Shown: positions 31,655-44,100, counted from the stretch's first letter. The stretch: DNA of 64,000 nt from Limnanthes douglasii subsp. nivea (GCA_036936605.1 JAUPFV010000003.1:79344273-79408272); one strand, 5' to 3'. The notes: generated by a model from the letters alone, not told the origin. Made by a program: numbers and translations.

Positions 31655-34555
31655 TCAAGCATCATTTTCTTGTTCTTCATCCTCCGATGACGCCTCTTCG
31701 GAGGAGGAGCTTGGTGGAGCTTCGAAAGCTTCTTTTGGGCGTTGTTCTTCTGGAACTCGTTTCCAAAGGTTTGATAAGTCTAGCCTTGGACAAGCAGCAT
31801 GAACTTCTCGAAGGATCTGAATGGATGTATCAATTTGAGTTTTCTTCATGCCTTCAAGCATCACAGAGCTAACTTTGTTTTTCGCCTCTTTAACTGCAGC
31901 TTCCTTTTCCTCTTCGAATCCTGCTCGAAGTGTAGTAATTTCAGTCTGGCTTTTTTCCAATTTCTCTTTAGTCTCTTTGATAAGCTCCGTCGCATCGGAA
32001 ATAGCAGTAGAATGTTCGGCCTTTAGACTTTTAAGAGCTTCCAGATGAGAAGTTTTAAGAGCTTCGACATCCTCCTTGTGCTTTTTACGAAGCTGTTCTT
32101 TCTCAGCTTCAAATTTTTGGAGTGCTTCATTTTTAGAAGTCTTTTCAGACTCTGTTTCTTTTCTACTCCTAGCTAGCTCTTGGGCAAGACGCTCCAGTTG
32201 GGTTTGAGACTTGCTCACTTCTTCGTATAATTTGGTGACTGCAGAAATTAGATTGGGGAAAGGTTGAAGAATTGAAATTACCTCATCAGATTTCTCTGGC
32301 TGATGAATGGGAGCAAAAGGATTCGATGTGGAAGTTGTAGCAGCATCGGTAAAAATTGGAGGAGCAACGTTGGCATGTTGAGAACCAGGAAGTACAAAAT
32401 CTCCACTTGAGTTGAAGTCCTCGAAGTTTAGATAGTCATCTATTTGTTTGTCTCCAAGGGATATACCTCCCTCAGGATTCACCTCGACAAAAGTTTTACC
32501 TCGTGCCTCGGAAGCTAGCACATCCTCTAAGAGATCAGCCTCATTCTTTTCATTGGGCTTGTTAGACTTATTATCTTTCTTTTTTGGAGAAGTTTGTTTT
32601 TTCTTTGTCTTTTTCAGGATGGGCTGGTCTTCTTCGGATATGCTGGGAAGCGAAGGTGCAGACGTTTTTCTCTTCCTTACACTCTTCGAAGTAGAGGGAG
32701 GTTTAGTTTTGCTGGTGGTGGTTTTCTTCTTTCCTTTCTTTTTCAAAGGTAGATGACTGTCACTTCGATTCCGAAGTGGGAGATAGCACTTTCCATCTGG
32801 TGCAAGAATCCTTTGAACTACTAGAAGAGGATCTGGTGGCGTCATCGGATCTTCAGGGAAGTCAGCCCCTAGTGATATTCGCCAAAGATGGCTATTAACA
32901 AAGTTAATAGGATCAAATGCTGAATGGAAGCCATTTCCCCAAGCCTTTTCAGCCCACTCTGCCATCTTTTGGAAGATAAGCTTGGCTTCTTTTCGACGAC
33001 TTTTAAACCGCCTCGGAATTTCTAAAGAGAGAAAAATAGTTAGCTAAGTAATTTGAATCAGAAACAACTAAATAAACAAGGGAAAGTATCACTTACTACT
33101 ATCTCTCCAGGTAAGAGTGAGTTTGGAAGGATTGGCATCGGAAATCTCTTTGCCATTCTCCCAAGCACCTGACAGAAAGACAAACCTTTGTTTCCAGAAT
33201 TTATCGGCTTCGAGGAGATCGTCGATAATTTTCAAGTCATCTTCAAGGGTTAAATAATAGAATGGCAGAACAGGGCCATTTGAGACTTTTGTTACTGAGA
33301 TGAAGTCCTCGATTTCGAGGGGGATACCTCCAAGTCTTGACACCATAATTGCAGAGAACAAGGTGAAGAGCAAGTTGGGAGTAACTTGTGTTGGGCATAG
33401 TCTGTGGATTTCGAAGAACTTTACTATCATCGGATCCAGAGGAAAGCGAAGTCCCCAGTTAAAGAGTTCAGGGTACACTACCAGCTCATCTTTTTGGCAG
33501 TTCAAGGGTGTCTCCCCTTCCACTGGTAGCCGAAGTGTCATATTATCAGTTAACCCCCATAGCTTTCTGAGGTGCTCCTTCTCCGATTCGAGGTAGTAGC
33601 TGTAGGGTACATTCTTCAAGGCAAGAATATACCAAGCAGAAAGAGGCTTGAGATTTTCCTGAACTAATGAGGCAACGTTCTCAGGCAATGTCATGAGACC
33701 TTTTTTCCCTCGAGGCTTCTTTGGAGGAGCTACGCCTTCAGCCTCGGATTCCTCCTCGGCATCGGATTCAGTAGCTTCTGAATCATCCTTTTTGTGATCT
33801 TCCTCGGAGTGACTTCGAATTTGGGTTTCTTGTTGAGTCACAGGAATTGGCTGACTACACTCTGGTGTAGTATCACCCACTTCTTGTGGGGGAGGAGGAG
33901 AGTGTTGAGGAGTGGAAGAGGTTTTTGTTTCTTCACCCATTACTAAGAAAGATGATTTTTTCGAACGTTTAGCTCTAATAGCCTCGAATTGAGGAGGAAG
34001 TGTTTTGGTTTGAGGGTTTTTTGTCTCTTCGACTTGAAGGACAGGTGATTTGAGTTGTAATTTGTTATAAGTGGGTGGTTTGTCTAAAGTAACTACTTTA
34101 GGTTTCCGATGAGGTCTTAGTAGTGAAGTTTTGGCTGGATTTTGGAGAGAAGAGGTTGTTGAGCTATTTTCTGGGTTAGAAGCTAGAGGTGAATTCGAAG
34201 TGGCAAGGTTTGGATTGAAGTTGCCATATTTAAAAGTGGTGCAGGAAGAGTGAGGACCGTTATAGATCAACCCAGCAGCTTTGTATTCTTTGGCTCTTCG
34301 AGAAATACAAAGATAATCGTAGGCCCCAAATACTTGGTTACTGGAACCAGGACCAGGAAAAATATTTTTCTTTGATCTTACTGGTCTTCTGGGTTTAAAT
34401 CTATTGTATCTAGGGTATCTTCTCATACAATGGTTTTTGGAATGAGAGGTTGCTTGGTGAGACAAGAGAAGATGAACAGGTTGAAGATCTGATGAACAGG
34501 TTGAAGATCTGATGAACAGGTTGAAGATCTGATGAACAAGTTGAAGATGGTTCAA
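31655..34555 (-). CDS. Antisense spliced gene (aORF) of element C, ~941 aa
   Basis: Exon 1 is 34555-33097 and exon 2 is 33021-31655. Removing a 75-bp GT-AG intron joins them in frame (phase 1), giving 941 residues. Residues ~45-365 are basic and low in complexity, with an acidic stretch. Residues ~366-430 (WGLRFPLDPMIVKFF, then PTQVTPNLLFTLFSAI) resemble Pfam PF04195, 'putative gypsy type transposon', of unknown role. Exon 2 has Lys-rich NLS-like runs (KKTKKKQTSPKKK), a long coiled coil (~730-875) and an acidic Ser/Glu-rich C-terminus. The start could instead be Met44 (34426), since the upstream codons lie partly in 20-bp repeats. The gene converges on pol. Homologues are in B and D. A nuclear or particle-associated role is only inference. 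Confidence 0.8.
33022..33096 (-). other. Intron in the element C aORF
   Basis: On the minus strand the donor gtaagt (33096-33091) and acceptor ctctctttag (ending 33022) bound 75 bp, AT-rich with a T/C-rich 3' end. The unspliced reading stops within a few codons; splicing restores one frame from ..TWRDS into K-IPRRFKSRRKEAK. Phase 1, as in element D. Confidence 0.8.
34471..34550 (-). repeat. Four 20-bp repeats at the aORF 5' end of element C
   Basis: gatgaacaggttgaagatct occurs four times head to tail, the last slightly changed. Twenty is not a multiple of three, so each copy is read in a different frame. This favours a start downstream (34426) or a 5' UTR role. Confidence 0.85.
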
Positions 34556-34597
34556 GAGATGGTTTTACTAAAAAGTGTTTAAGGAGTGAGTAACTGG

Positions 34598-34608
34598 GTA
34601 TTTATAGA
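34598..34608 (-). promoter_or_regulatory. TATA box of the element C antisense gene
   Basis: Minus-strand ctataaatacc lies ~45 bp before the first ATG (34555) and ~170 bp before the alternative (34426). It is outside the LTR and points away from the main promoter, so the antisense gene can be transcribed independently. Confidence 0.55.
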
Positions 34609-35031
34609 ATGAAGAGGGACGTCGAGAATGTGAAAGGGTAGAAAAAGCAAGTTGTTTTCATTGGCCAGAATATGAAACGAAAAGGGAAACGTGTAATGTC
34701 GCAGGTCTACTGTCAGGGGTCTAATCAATCCCCTAGGTAGGGATCAGAAATTTCGAAGTGCTATTAAGCCATGTTTGAAGTGGTGATATTCGAAGAAGAA
34801 ATAAAGCTATGCCACAAGAAGTCAGTTTCGAAGCTGAGTTAAAATCAAAGAGAAATCATAAACCATTGAGTTTAGTCACAACAAAGTCATAAAGTGATAA
34901 AATTGTTTTTGATACGAGGAAGAATCCGAGGAGTGAAGAATCCGAGGAATGATAAAATTAAGTTAATTCGAGGAAGGATTCGATGATTTAATAGTTCTTA
35001 TAAATATCTATATAAGAACTAGGGGGGCTAC

Positions 35032-35299
35032 TGATAAGGAAAGATATTCCTTAGGGACTAATATGTAAATGTTAGGGATTAGAATAATAATTCTTGTAAA
35101 TATGGGATAAAATTAGACTTTAAGAGAAATATAGGGGTTAGATTGCAAATATGACAATATGTAACCGTTTCTCTAACTAACTCGCCCTGCCTATTTAAAG
35201 AGGCTGAAAAGGTTATTTTGACCTATGAAATATTCAGAGGTACTTTTCACTACTTGATTTTTCCATTGCAAATTCTCTGTTCTACTTTAATTCATACCA
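35032..35299 (+). repeat. 3' LTR of element C
   Basis: Identical to the 5' LTR. Preceded by the purine run aggggggcta and followed by target duplication atacg. Confidence 0.96.
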
Positions 35300-35304
35300 A
35301 TACG

Positions 35305-37579
35305 TTTCCTTACTTTGGTATTGTTATTGTCCTTAGGAAATCCACACATGTATTTTTTTAATGCTTCATCCGAGCATAAATTTTGCGGCTTTTAGCTTTT
35401 CTGATGTGGCCCTCTTTATTATTTTTCATGTTAAGGTTCAATCTTTAAGGATGGTTATGGGCTTCCTTTTTTTATACATTGGCTTATTTTTATTCTAGAA
35501 TTTGGCTTTCCACAATATATTTAATGCACTATAGGATTGTAGATATCATCGCCTCTATTTGGTCAATCCCATGTTGGCCTAAAACTACTTCATTTTGTGA
35601 TGGTGCATCTATTACCATGAAATAACATCATAGTTTTTTTTCTTAACTCTCCTATCCTGATGGCTACATCCAATGTGATTTGTCCCAACACTAGAATTTT
35701 TACACTCATAAGCCCAATTGATGTGGTTTGGCTTTTACTTAAAGCATGTGGCCATATTATTCTTTTCATATACTTTCTTGCATAATATATTTTCCGAATT
35801 GCCATCATCAATTTTTATCCTACAAATTCTACGTCTACTAGTTCTACTATTATGAGCATTGCATCATCTGTTTGGGATTCAATCCCCGTCAAAACGTCGT
35901 TTGGAAAATACATATTTGGATGTAAACTTTTTTATTTTGAATTTCGCATCTGGTTTTATTTATTTTATTAATCTTTTTGTTTGTTTATAATCCAAATTTG
36001 TTTCCATTTTTGTGTTTGGTTTCTTATTTTTCTAGATTTGGTTTCAAGTCATTGTCTTGCATTCCTTATGCATTTTTTGCAGCTTCTTTGGTATGTAGCT
36101 CATATACAGCCTCAACTATTTTATAAATATGGTTTATTTACTCTCTTGAACCCTTCTTTTGCACCTTCTCGATAAAGTTGTCTGGTTTTTATTTTCTCAT
36201 ACGAATTTTATTATGCAAAGAAAATTAGTTATGGATATACATAGTAGCGTGAGACTTACAGTTTTTGCCCCTGTCATTGTTGTATTTTTTGGTCGTTGGC
36301 CACTTTTTGTTAGTCATCTTGATTGACTTTTGTCACTCCTTCTGTATTTTTATTATAATTCGTTCTTTGTATGCATTTCTGATACTAATTAAATCTTCTT
36401 TTGGTTGTTGCCAAAATAATCCTATTTCTTAATTCCTTAATTTTCACACTAGTGCAAGCTGTGTTGTTTTTCTTTTTTAAGACTTCATTTTCCACTCTTG
36501 GTGTTCCACTTTCCAAAGCACATCTTCGAATCATGCATGCTTCTTCAAGAATTCATTCGAAAATGTTCTTTTTTATCCCATATTTGACATGTTGTTACCA
36601 GTATCTGGTTATGGAAATCTCGTAGCTGAGATTTTATCAGGATGAACCTTTTAGTGTATTCCCTCAGGTTTTCCTCGGGTATTTTTTTTTCTTGTAGCGA
36701 ACTATATAGTCCTCGTATAATGGAAGCATATTAGGCCCCAAAAAATGACTTGTGAAAGTTTTAGAAATTATTTCATAACTCTTGGTGTAATCTCTTATGA
36801 GACCGCTGAACCACCATATTACTCTTCCTTCTAAACTTAGACGAAGGCTCGACACTTGGTTGCATCTTCAATTTCATACTTCAGTATCTCATCTTAAAAT
36901 TTCTGGACATGATCTTCCAGATTGCCTCGACCATAGTACTTACTTATCCAATAATTGTCATAATACGATTGTATCATGAGAGAGAATATTCCCAATGATT
37001 ATGTGAAATTTTTATCCGGACGACGATACGAGTTCTTGTAATAGTATTACGAGTTTTCTTCAAATGAATATTCTCATTGAGTTTCTTATCCCTCCGGCAT
37101 TCTGATCGTTCGTTTATCGCTCATACTAGATATGTATATGCAATAACCGTCAATTATTTGATAGGTCCCATGGGATGACCTTTTAAAGTGTTTATCTTTC
37201 ATTTTTCTAGATTTTTCTTCTAGTTTATCACTCATTTGTTCGTGGTTAATACCGTATTTGTTTGTATCATGTATTGTGTGGGCATTTCGTTCGGATTTTA
37301 AAACCTGCATTGACAAGTGTTTTTGTAATACAGAGTTTCTAACATATACTTCCAATAATAGTTTGACCAATGCCTTGATCTTAGTTAATTTTCTAATATC
37401 TTTTACAGTCATCGATAGTCCAGCCGCATAGGTGTCTAGTCATTCATTTGATGGGTGCTCAATTTCTTCTTCATCGCATAAGACAAAACAGTGCTTTCAA
37501 TGGTGTTCAACATCGAATTTTTGTGATTTTAGATTTATATGGAAACAAAATTCTCGTAGTTCCCACATACAACGTCAAT
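35305..37579 (-). pseudogene. Gag and protease remnant of element E
   Basis: Minus frames show a degraded Gag at 36664-36855 (EGRVIWWFSGLIRDYTKSYE, the position of the WF-containing core) and a basic stretch at 37086-37412. Further along is a protease-region phrase at 35590-35811 (LGQITLDVAIRIGELRKK). Near the right edge, before the LTR at 37580, the minus strand reads attgacgttgtatgtgggaa, a mutated form of the TTGGCGCC..GTGGGAA primer-site region of many plant gypsy elements. RT and integrase are not seen; they would lie left of element C but are missing or unrecognisable. Confidence 0.6.
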
Positions 37580-37870
37580 TGATGCAGATAAATTTGGATC
37601 GCTAGGGTTGGCCGAAGCAGAAATTGATCTAACTGCAAATGATGTAAGTGTTTAAGATTGATGATGAGAATAACTAGTATAAAGGTGAAATAAAAACATG
37701 TTGATATATTAGAAAGAATGTGTTATTTCTATTGATTGAAAATGAACTTGTCGTATTACAATAAATATCTCACAGATTTGTGGGAATAATCGAGGATATT
37801 TCTCTTACCGTTGAGATACGTGATTAAACGTATTTTTGATTTAATCTTAACAAATATTTATATGTTTGGA
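37580..37870 (-). repeat. Right (5') LTR of element E
   Basis: It begins tgatgcagat next to the decayed PBS and aligns with 13145-13460. Similarity is lost shortly before the microsatellite at 37925. Confidence 0.65.
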
Positions 37871-37917
37871 TACTATTATAAGCGGACAAATTCGGACCAA
37901 ACTACTTCTGACTTTTT

Positions 37918-37924
<7 letters not shown>

Positions 37925-37984
<60 letters not shown>
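37925..37984. repeat. (TTA)20 microsatellite
   Basis: Twenty uninterrupted trinucleotide copies; likely polymorphic in length. Confidence 0.95.
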
Positions 37985-37986
<2 letters not shown>

Positions 37987-38884
37987 TAATGAAACTGTAA
38001 TAATTAATAAATAATTAATATGAAATAAATATTTTATATAGTTTGTTCATGAATAATTAATAATAGTCAAGAAAACGATAATGGACTCTTCTTTTCTTGA
38101 CAAATGGAATTAATAGAGATGGTCTAAGGCTATCGACATACTACATGTCATGATACAAATACAATAATGTTTAGGGTTAGCACCTACGCTGTAGATAAAG
38201 GTCAAGAAAAGGAAAAGAACAAGAATTGATCAAAAGAAAAATTGATTGGTTGTAAATTTCAGAGGGTGCAGAATCTGCATGGAAGAAGAATTATTTCTGA
38301 CATTTTTATCATTGCACTGGATGAAAAATTGCTAGATCCCAGCCAAAGCGGAATACAGCCAAAGCGGAATACAGCCAAAACGGAATGATTCCTTTTTTTC
38401 TAATATTATCGAGGGACTTTCGCTCAATATTTTGCAATTATTTAAATTTATTTCGTTGAAAATTTAAATTTATTTGGTATAATTATAATTTATGTTTTAC
38501 ATAGAATAATTTTGGACATTTTCCCCTTAAAGGATTTATACCAATTGGGTACAAAAAACGTATCCAATTTACTAATAAGTCCAGCCTCAAATAGATTTTA
38601 CCAATATCTACCAAAATACGATTTTATTTATCTATTAGTCCAAATTTAAATTTTAAATACAATTTTAACCTTAATGAATTTGATAATATGACAAAGAAAG
38701 TTTGAGGACAAAGAATTGATTTTGAAATTTGGTTTAAATATTTTAATTTGGGGATGTAATTGTTTTGTTTTTATAGATAATTGAGTCTTTTTTTAAATGG
38801 GATGGATCTATTTGTAAAATGGATCTGTTGGGGTATGCTTGGGTAAATAGAGACAAATTTTAGACCCATTACGTAAGTCTCCCT
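37985..38884. other. AT-rich DNA, possible MITE at 38514-38885
   Basis: Three tandem copies of acagccaaagcggaat lie at about 38339-38388. The block ending at 38885 finishes acccattacgtaagtctccct. Near 8370-8396 the other inverted-repeat block ends with a similar ...aatggtaagtctccct, so the two may belong to one non-autonomous family. No ORF of interest. Confidence 0.35.
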
Positions 38885-38896
38885 TTCTTAAATGGT

Positions 38897-39985
38897 TGGG
38901 ATACAATGAATAAAAAACAAATTTGGAAAATAGTGGTAATCACAATAAAAAAAATCGATAGACCGACCTACAAATGTAAGTTATATGATTTAGGAATAGG
39001 TTGTATTTTGATTTTAGGTGATTATTTTTTTACAAATATCACAAGAAGAAAAGTGAGCTTCGGTCCCATGAATCTCTCCGCACAAAGTTCAATAATATAT
39101 AGAAATTTTAGTCAATCACATTAAACGTATTTAACGTGATTCAGATTGTGAAGAAATCATACATCCACACAACAGTAGACATGAGTTTTATATAGAATAA
39201 GGTTACAATAAGATTCTTTCAAACACAACTATTATTCTTCTGTTACAAAGCACATTCAGCTTACAAAAGGCAGTAAGGATCTCACTATATCTTCTAATGT
39301 TTATTTTTTTACCTTACTTCTCTTTATGAAACCACACAAGTATGAGACCTTTTCTCTCTAGTAATTTACTCCCGGGCCGTTCCAACAATTACTTCATACA
39401 TTTTACCCACTATATTTTGAATAACTTCTAAGTGAGTTAAACCCCTAAGTTCACGATAACAACTTACAACTTGTTCCCACAAGCAGCCGAACATAAGTGA
39501 CATTAAAACACTCACATATATTCGAGCGTATACTCCACTAGGTAATGGAACCATCAACGCCAGTACCTCACATTGTACCTTGTACTAGTTTGATCATGTT
39601 TCAAACATGTTTAAATTAACGGTTACTTCATCAATGGTTGAGATTAATTCATCAATTTCATATTGTTCATAATATTAATGTTACATTTTCTTTTACAAAC
39701 ATATTAGTATATACATGAGCCTTCAGCTACATGTTCTTGCACATAGGCCAACAGTTATGACCCTGCACATTCGGTTCCACCAATAACATAACACTTGTTT
39801 TCAGAATAATTCAGCAATAGGTTCCAGTAGACGTCGATACACCAAAGTCTTCGACTTAGCATCATGTCACTTACCGATTCGGAAGCTACAACCCTTAAGT
39901 ATCGGCTTATTAAAGTCTTTGGCTCTTAAGTATTGTCTCAACTACACTAGTCACTCTTTGCCAACATCTAACAATTCTCCAACTA
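38897..39985 (-). repeat. 3' LTR of element F
   Basis: It aligns with 43063-44100 throughout. Shared landmarks are aataggtt, cttcggtccc/ctttggatct, tctctctagtaattt, caggtaatgg/taggtaatgg, attaacggttact, and ttaagtat near the end. Ends are estimated. Confidence 0.65.
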
Positions 39986-40079
39986 GGATTTTAGTTACTC
40001 CAATATCTATTTCCTTAACGTTCCAACTACTATTTAGAGACATCAAGTCCACTTATTTCTCATACTTGCACACGTTTTG

Positions 40080-42700
40080 TTTTATAATTTGTGAATTTTA
40101 AAATCGGTAACAACTTGGTGAGAGAGTTTTCAACACTTGCAATCTTTTCTACCTTCACTTTATATTTATTCGTCACATCTAGGATGGAATGGATCTTTAT
40201 ATTTACATACGTATATCTATCATTAAACTTTGAATTCCTCATTAAATGAAGACAACTAGTATTATAAAAGAGTGTAGTCACTTCTTGCATTATAAAAGTG
40301 ATCTAACTTAAAAATCCTTTCATCCACAGAGACTTCTTAATTAATTCAGTAACAGATATGTATTTGGTTTTCATATATGACAAGAAAATGACCTTTTTGA
40401 AAGAATAATTTCAAACTAACCACTCCTCCAAGCACATTAAGTCGATATCCCAAAATTGACTTCATTATGTCAATGTAGTGTGCATAATTAAAGTCACCAT
40501 ACCTTATTATCATCTGATCGGCCTTGTAATTATGATCATAACACAACCCAACTTCAACCAATCCTTTCAATTATCTTATGAGCCCTTTGAGGCCTTATCA
40601 ATGAGGTTTCCTCCCGGATTTGACGCAAATATAATTAAAATACTAATAGAGTAGGCAAAATTAGGTCTCGTGCATATCAGTGCATACATAATACTTCCAG
40701 TTACATCAACATAAGGTATCTTTTGCATGAACTTCTTATATTTTAGTTATATTGGTGCTTGAGTGGTATTTAGCTTGAAATAGGAAAGAATGGTAGTTCT
40801 AACCTCTTTAACCTCAGATATACCAAACTTCTTAAAACCCTTTTGTATATATTATTGTTAAGATAAGAATATATACCCTCCCAGTATGTTCTTCTTAATC
40901 TTTATACCAAGTATCATTTTAGCCTTTCCCATATCATGCATTTAAAACTCTCCTTTTTGTTTACAGTTTCAATTCTTCTTATGTCATTTCAAACTACATT
41001 ATGTCATCTACATACACCATCAACATGATCTGTTTTTCTAATATGTGTTTCCTCTTTATAATAAACATTGTCATAACTACTCCTCACATATTTGATATAT
41101 CTCTTAAAATAATCAAATATTTCATTTTACTGTTTCTGTGTCTGTTTAACCCATATAAGGATCTCTTCAACAAACATACATTTCCTTCATTTCCTTTCTC
41201 TATACCTTGTGGTTGAATTATGTAGATAACCTCCTTTATTTCTACATGCAATACGTTTTTAGTAGCATTAATTTGATATAACTCTAGATCAAATCTAGCA
41301 ATAATTAATAACAGAACCTTTATTGAGGTTTGTTTCACAACCGGTAAGAAAATTTCATTGAAATCAATAACTTCTTTTTGTGTGAATACCTTATTCACCA
41401 TCTTAACTTTGTATCTAGATAACTAAATTTCAATAATTCCTTATTTCATCTTGATTATCCATTTAATCCCAACAATCTTATGACAACTTGGTTGCTTCAC
41501 AATAATCTATGTTCCATTCTTCTTAAGTGAACTTAGTGTTTCCTTCATGGCGTTTATGCACTTTGGTTTATCACTACTCTTTATATCAATATGATAACTC
41601 ACCGGGTTCAAAAATAACTCATTGCATTTCAATCACTAAGCATAACCTATAATATCAAAAAATCACACATATGTGTAGGCTTTCTAGGTCGATATGTTAT
41701 ATCTTCACCAACTAATAAACATCAATATCATCATGTTGATCACCGGTTTTATCTAACGGCTCTATAGCGTCAAACTCTCAGCCATATTATAACTCGTGCA
41801 ATAGGTGAATTCCTCTACATGAGTCGTATATGTACCAAGTTTGAGATCATCGTAGGAAAATACATCATGAGCTTCACTCGTTTGTCAAGACTCGTAATCA
41901 ACTTCACATTTATTCTTAACAATATTATGTATAGTATTCGCTATATTAACTAATGTCATAACTTCTGCATTAAATACCACGTCTGGGATAATTAAATATT
42001 TAATACGCATAAGTTATTGCTTTATTTCCAGTTTATACTTCATGTGGATATTTAAAATTTAGTACCGTAAATGGAATATTTTTTATTATATATTGAGTTG
42101 TCATTATAGCTTCTTCTCATAACCTTGGACCTATTCGAGTTGTTGGAAGCATACATATCATTTCCAACAATATTTGGTTAATCATATTAGCAAGTTCATT
42201 TTGTTGAGAAGTTTCTCTCACAATTTGATATCTACCAATACCAAGTTTAAAACAGTGTCAAGTGAATGTCTCATTCACAGCTTCGAAGCCATTGTTAGTC
42301 CACAATTTCTTTAGCATATTTCCAGTATGATTCTCCACAGTCTTTTTCAGTTTCTAAAATCAGTAACTATATTTCCAGCATGATTCTCCACAGTCTTTTT
42401 CATTCATAACTTATCATCCTTTGAATATCCGTTGGGGTTAAAAAAATATTTATTTCGACCATAGTAAGAGAATATTTTCCATGGAGTATGATGTTAAAAA
42501 AGTGATCATACACCATCGACGAAGATATCACAATAACTATTTTTATCCTCATATTCTACCTTGACTTTAACAGCATTTAAATAAAGAATTATATTATTGG
42601 AAGCATACATGTGTCAGATTTCATTGCTACTAGTCGTTGTTAGTGTATACAAGTGTTTCTTGCGATACAATATGTTGACTGTGAACTTTTTCATAAATTA
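40080..42700 (-). pseudogene. Copia pol remnant (integrase, RT, RNase H)
   Basis: From right to left: an integrase part near 42290-42050 (ETSQQNELANMINQILLEM, then KYPHEV.TGNK); RT at 41401-41084 (VFTQKEVIDFNEIFLPVVKQ, then LELYQINATKNVLHVEI, then VCLLKRSLYGLNR); RNase H at 40570-40346 (GLCYDHNYKADQMIIRYGDFNYA, then GGVVSLK); and its end at 40290-40080 (SVENSLTKLLPILKF). Copia's ENPADMLTK region is mutated. Frames break repeatedly. A 34-bp local duplication lies at 42317-42402. Confidence 0.8.
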
Positions 42701-43062
42701 TAACCGATTTCATATCCCAAATTTTGTAGGTTCTTTAGAAAATTCTTGAAGCACCTTATCGTCCAAACTCAATATTAGAGCACTATACACCTTAGATAAC
42801 ATCTCAGTATCAACCGCTTCTTCAAATCTCTTATCAACAAAAGTAGAAAACCTTTTTATCAACTAGAAAAAAATATTAATTCTCTAGAAGTTAAAATCAT
42901 TATCCTCGTTAAATTTATTAAGATCCAACTTCATGGAACTCATCTTTATGAATTTTTTTGGTATCCTGGTGAGACCAAAATCTCTAACCTTGTGATCTGA
43001 ACTGATATATGTCTTTCTTCTTTGTGTGTATCATATAAAAATAGTTTTTAATAGATTATCCA

Positions 43063-44100
43063 TGTTCACAACATTAGTTGTTAGTCATAAGAAATGATAT
43101 ATTAGACTCAATAGTAATCATAAGTGATGAGTTAGTAGTGGGTCAAATCTACAGGCTGCTATATGATTCAACAATAGGTTATAGTTTAAACCTTAGATGA
43201 TTCACTTCTTATAAATATGGTAGAAATGAAGTGGAGCTTTGGATCTATGAACCTTCTAACATAAAGTTTAATAGAAAGAAGAAACTTAAACATATCTTAT
43301 AAGATGTATTTAACATGGTTCGAATTGTGAAAAAAAATTATATGATGAGGCAATTAAGATTTTATATATAATAAAATTATAAGAAGACACTCTTTAACAT
43401 AACTAACATAGCCACTATTATTTTATTATAAAGTAGAGTTTACACATGAAATTATAGATCATAATGTTTAAGGGTTTCTCTCTCTAGTAATTTTCGCTTA
43501 CACTATTCTAGCAATGGCTTCATAAATTTTATATATTATAGATAGAATCAGTGATGATTGAGTTGAACCCTCAAGCTCACAATAGAAACTTAAAACTAGT
43601 TCCCTCAAACAGCTAAACATAAACGATGTTGCAATATTGACGTTTGTACGACCGAGTACTACACCAGGTAATGGCACCACCAATGTTAATACCTCATACT
43701 CTACCTTGTATTATTATGATCATTACTTAAGAATTCTTATATTAACGGTTACTTGATCAGATTAATTTATTTATTTCATATTCTTCATCATATTAATGAA
43801 CTAGTTTCTTTTAAAAACACATAGAAAACATTCACAAGCTTTCGACTAAATGTTCTTGCACCTAATTCCAACATGTACTAAACTTGCACTTTCGATTCCA
43901 GTAGTAAGATAACATTTGGGTTTTGGAAAATCTCACCCTTAGGTTCCACAAGACGTCTCTACATGTAAGTCTTTGGATGAGCATCCTTTCACTTAGAAAT
44001 TCGAAAGCTACAACCTTTAAGTATTGGCTACTCAAATCTTTGGCTATTAAGTCTCGACTGAGCTGCACCGGTCAATTTCAGCCTACACCTACCAAAAGTA
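43063..44100 (-). repeat. 5' LTR of element F
   Basis: Directly left of it the minus strand reads catggataatcta, which may be a mutated initiator-Met primer site (TGGTATCAGAGC). It pairs with 38897-39985. Confidence 0.6.

Larger units (their letters stand above)
24883..35299 (+). mobile_element. Element C: intact Tat-lineage Ty3/gypsy retrotransposon
   Basis: LTRs 24883-25150 and 35032-35299 are both 268 bp and, by base-by-base reading, identical. They start tgataagg and end catacca. The target duplication atacg is exact (24878-24882 and 35300-35304). Internal parts are a PBS at 25154, an uninterrupted gag-protease, pol with all catalytic motifs, a 34-bp tandem array, an antisense spliced gene and a PPT (aggggggcta, 35021-35030). 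Total length is 10,417 bp. Identical LTRs imply a very recent insertion, so it is the best candidate here for an active element. It lies inside older element E. Confidence 0.95.

Noticed and set aside
31848..32756. Plus-strand ORFs at 31687-32756
   Set aside because: They are shadows of the antisense coiled-coil exon; composition (Ser/Phe-rich) follows from reading Glu/Lys codons backwards.
37811..38014. 67-codon ORF ending in poly-Leu
   Set aside because: It is only the translation of the (TTA)20 microsatellite.
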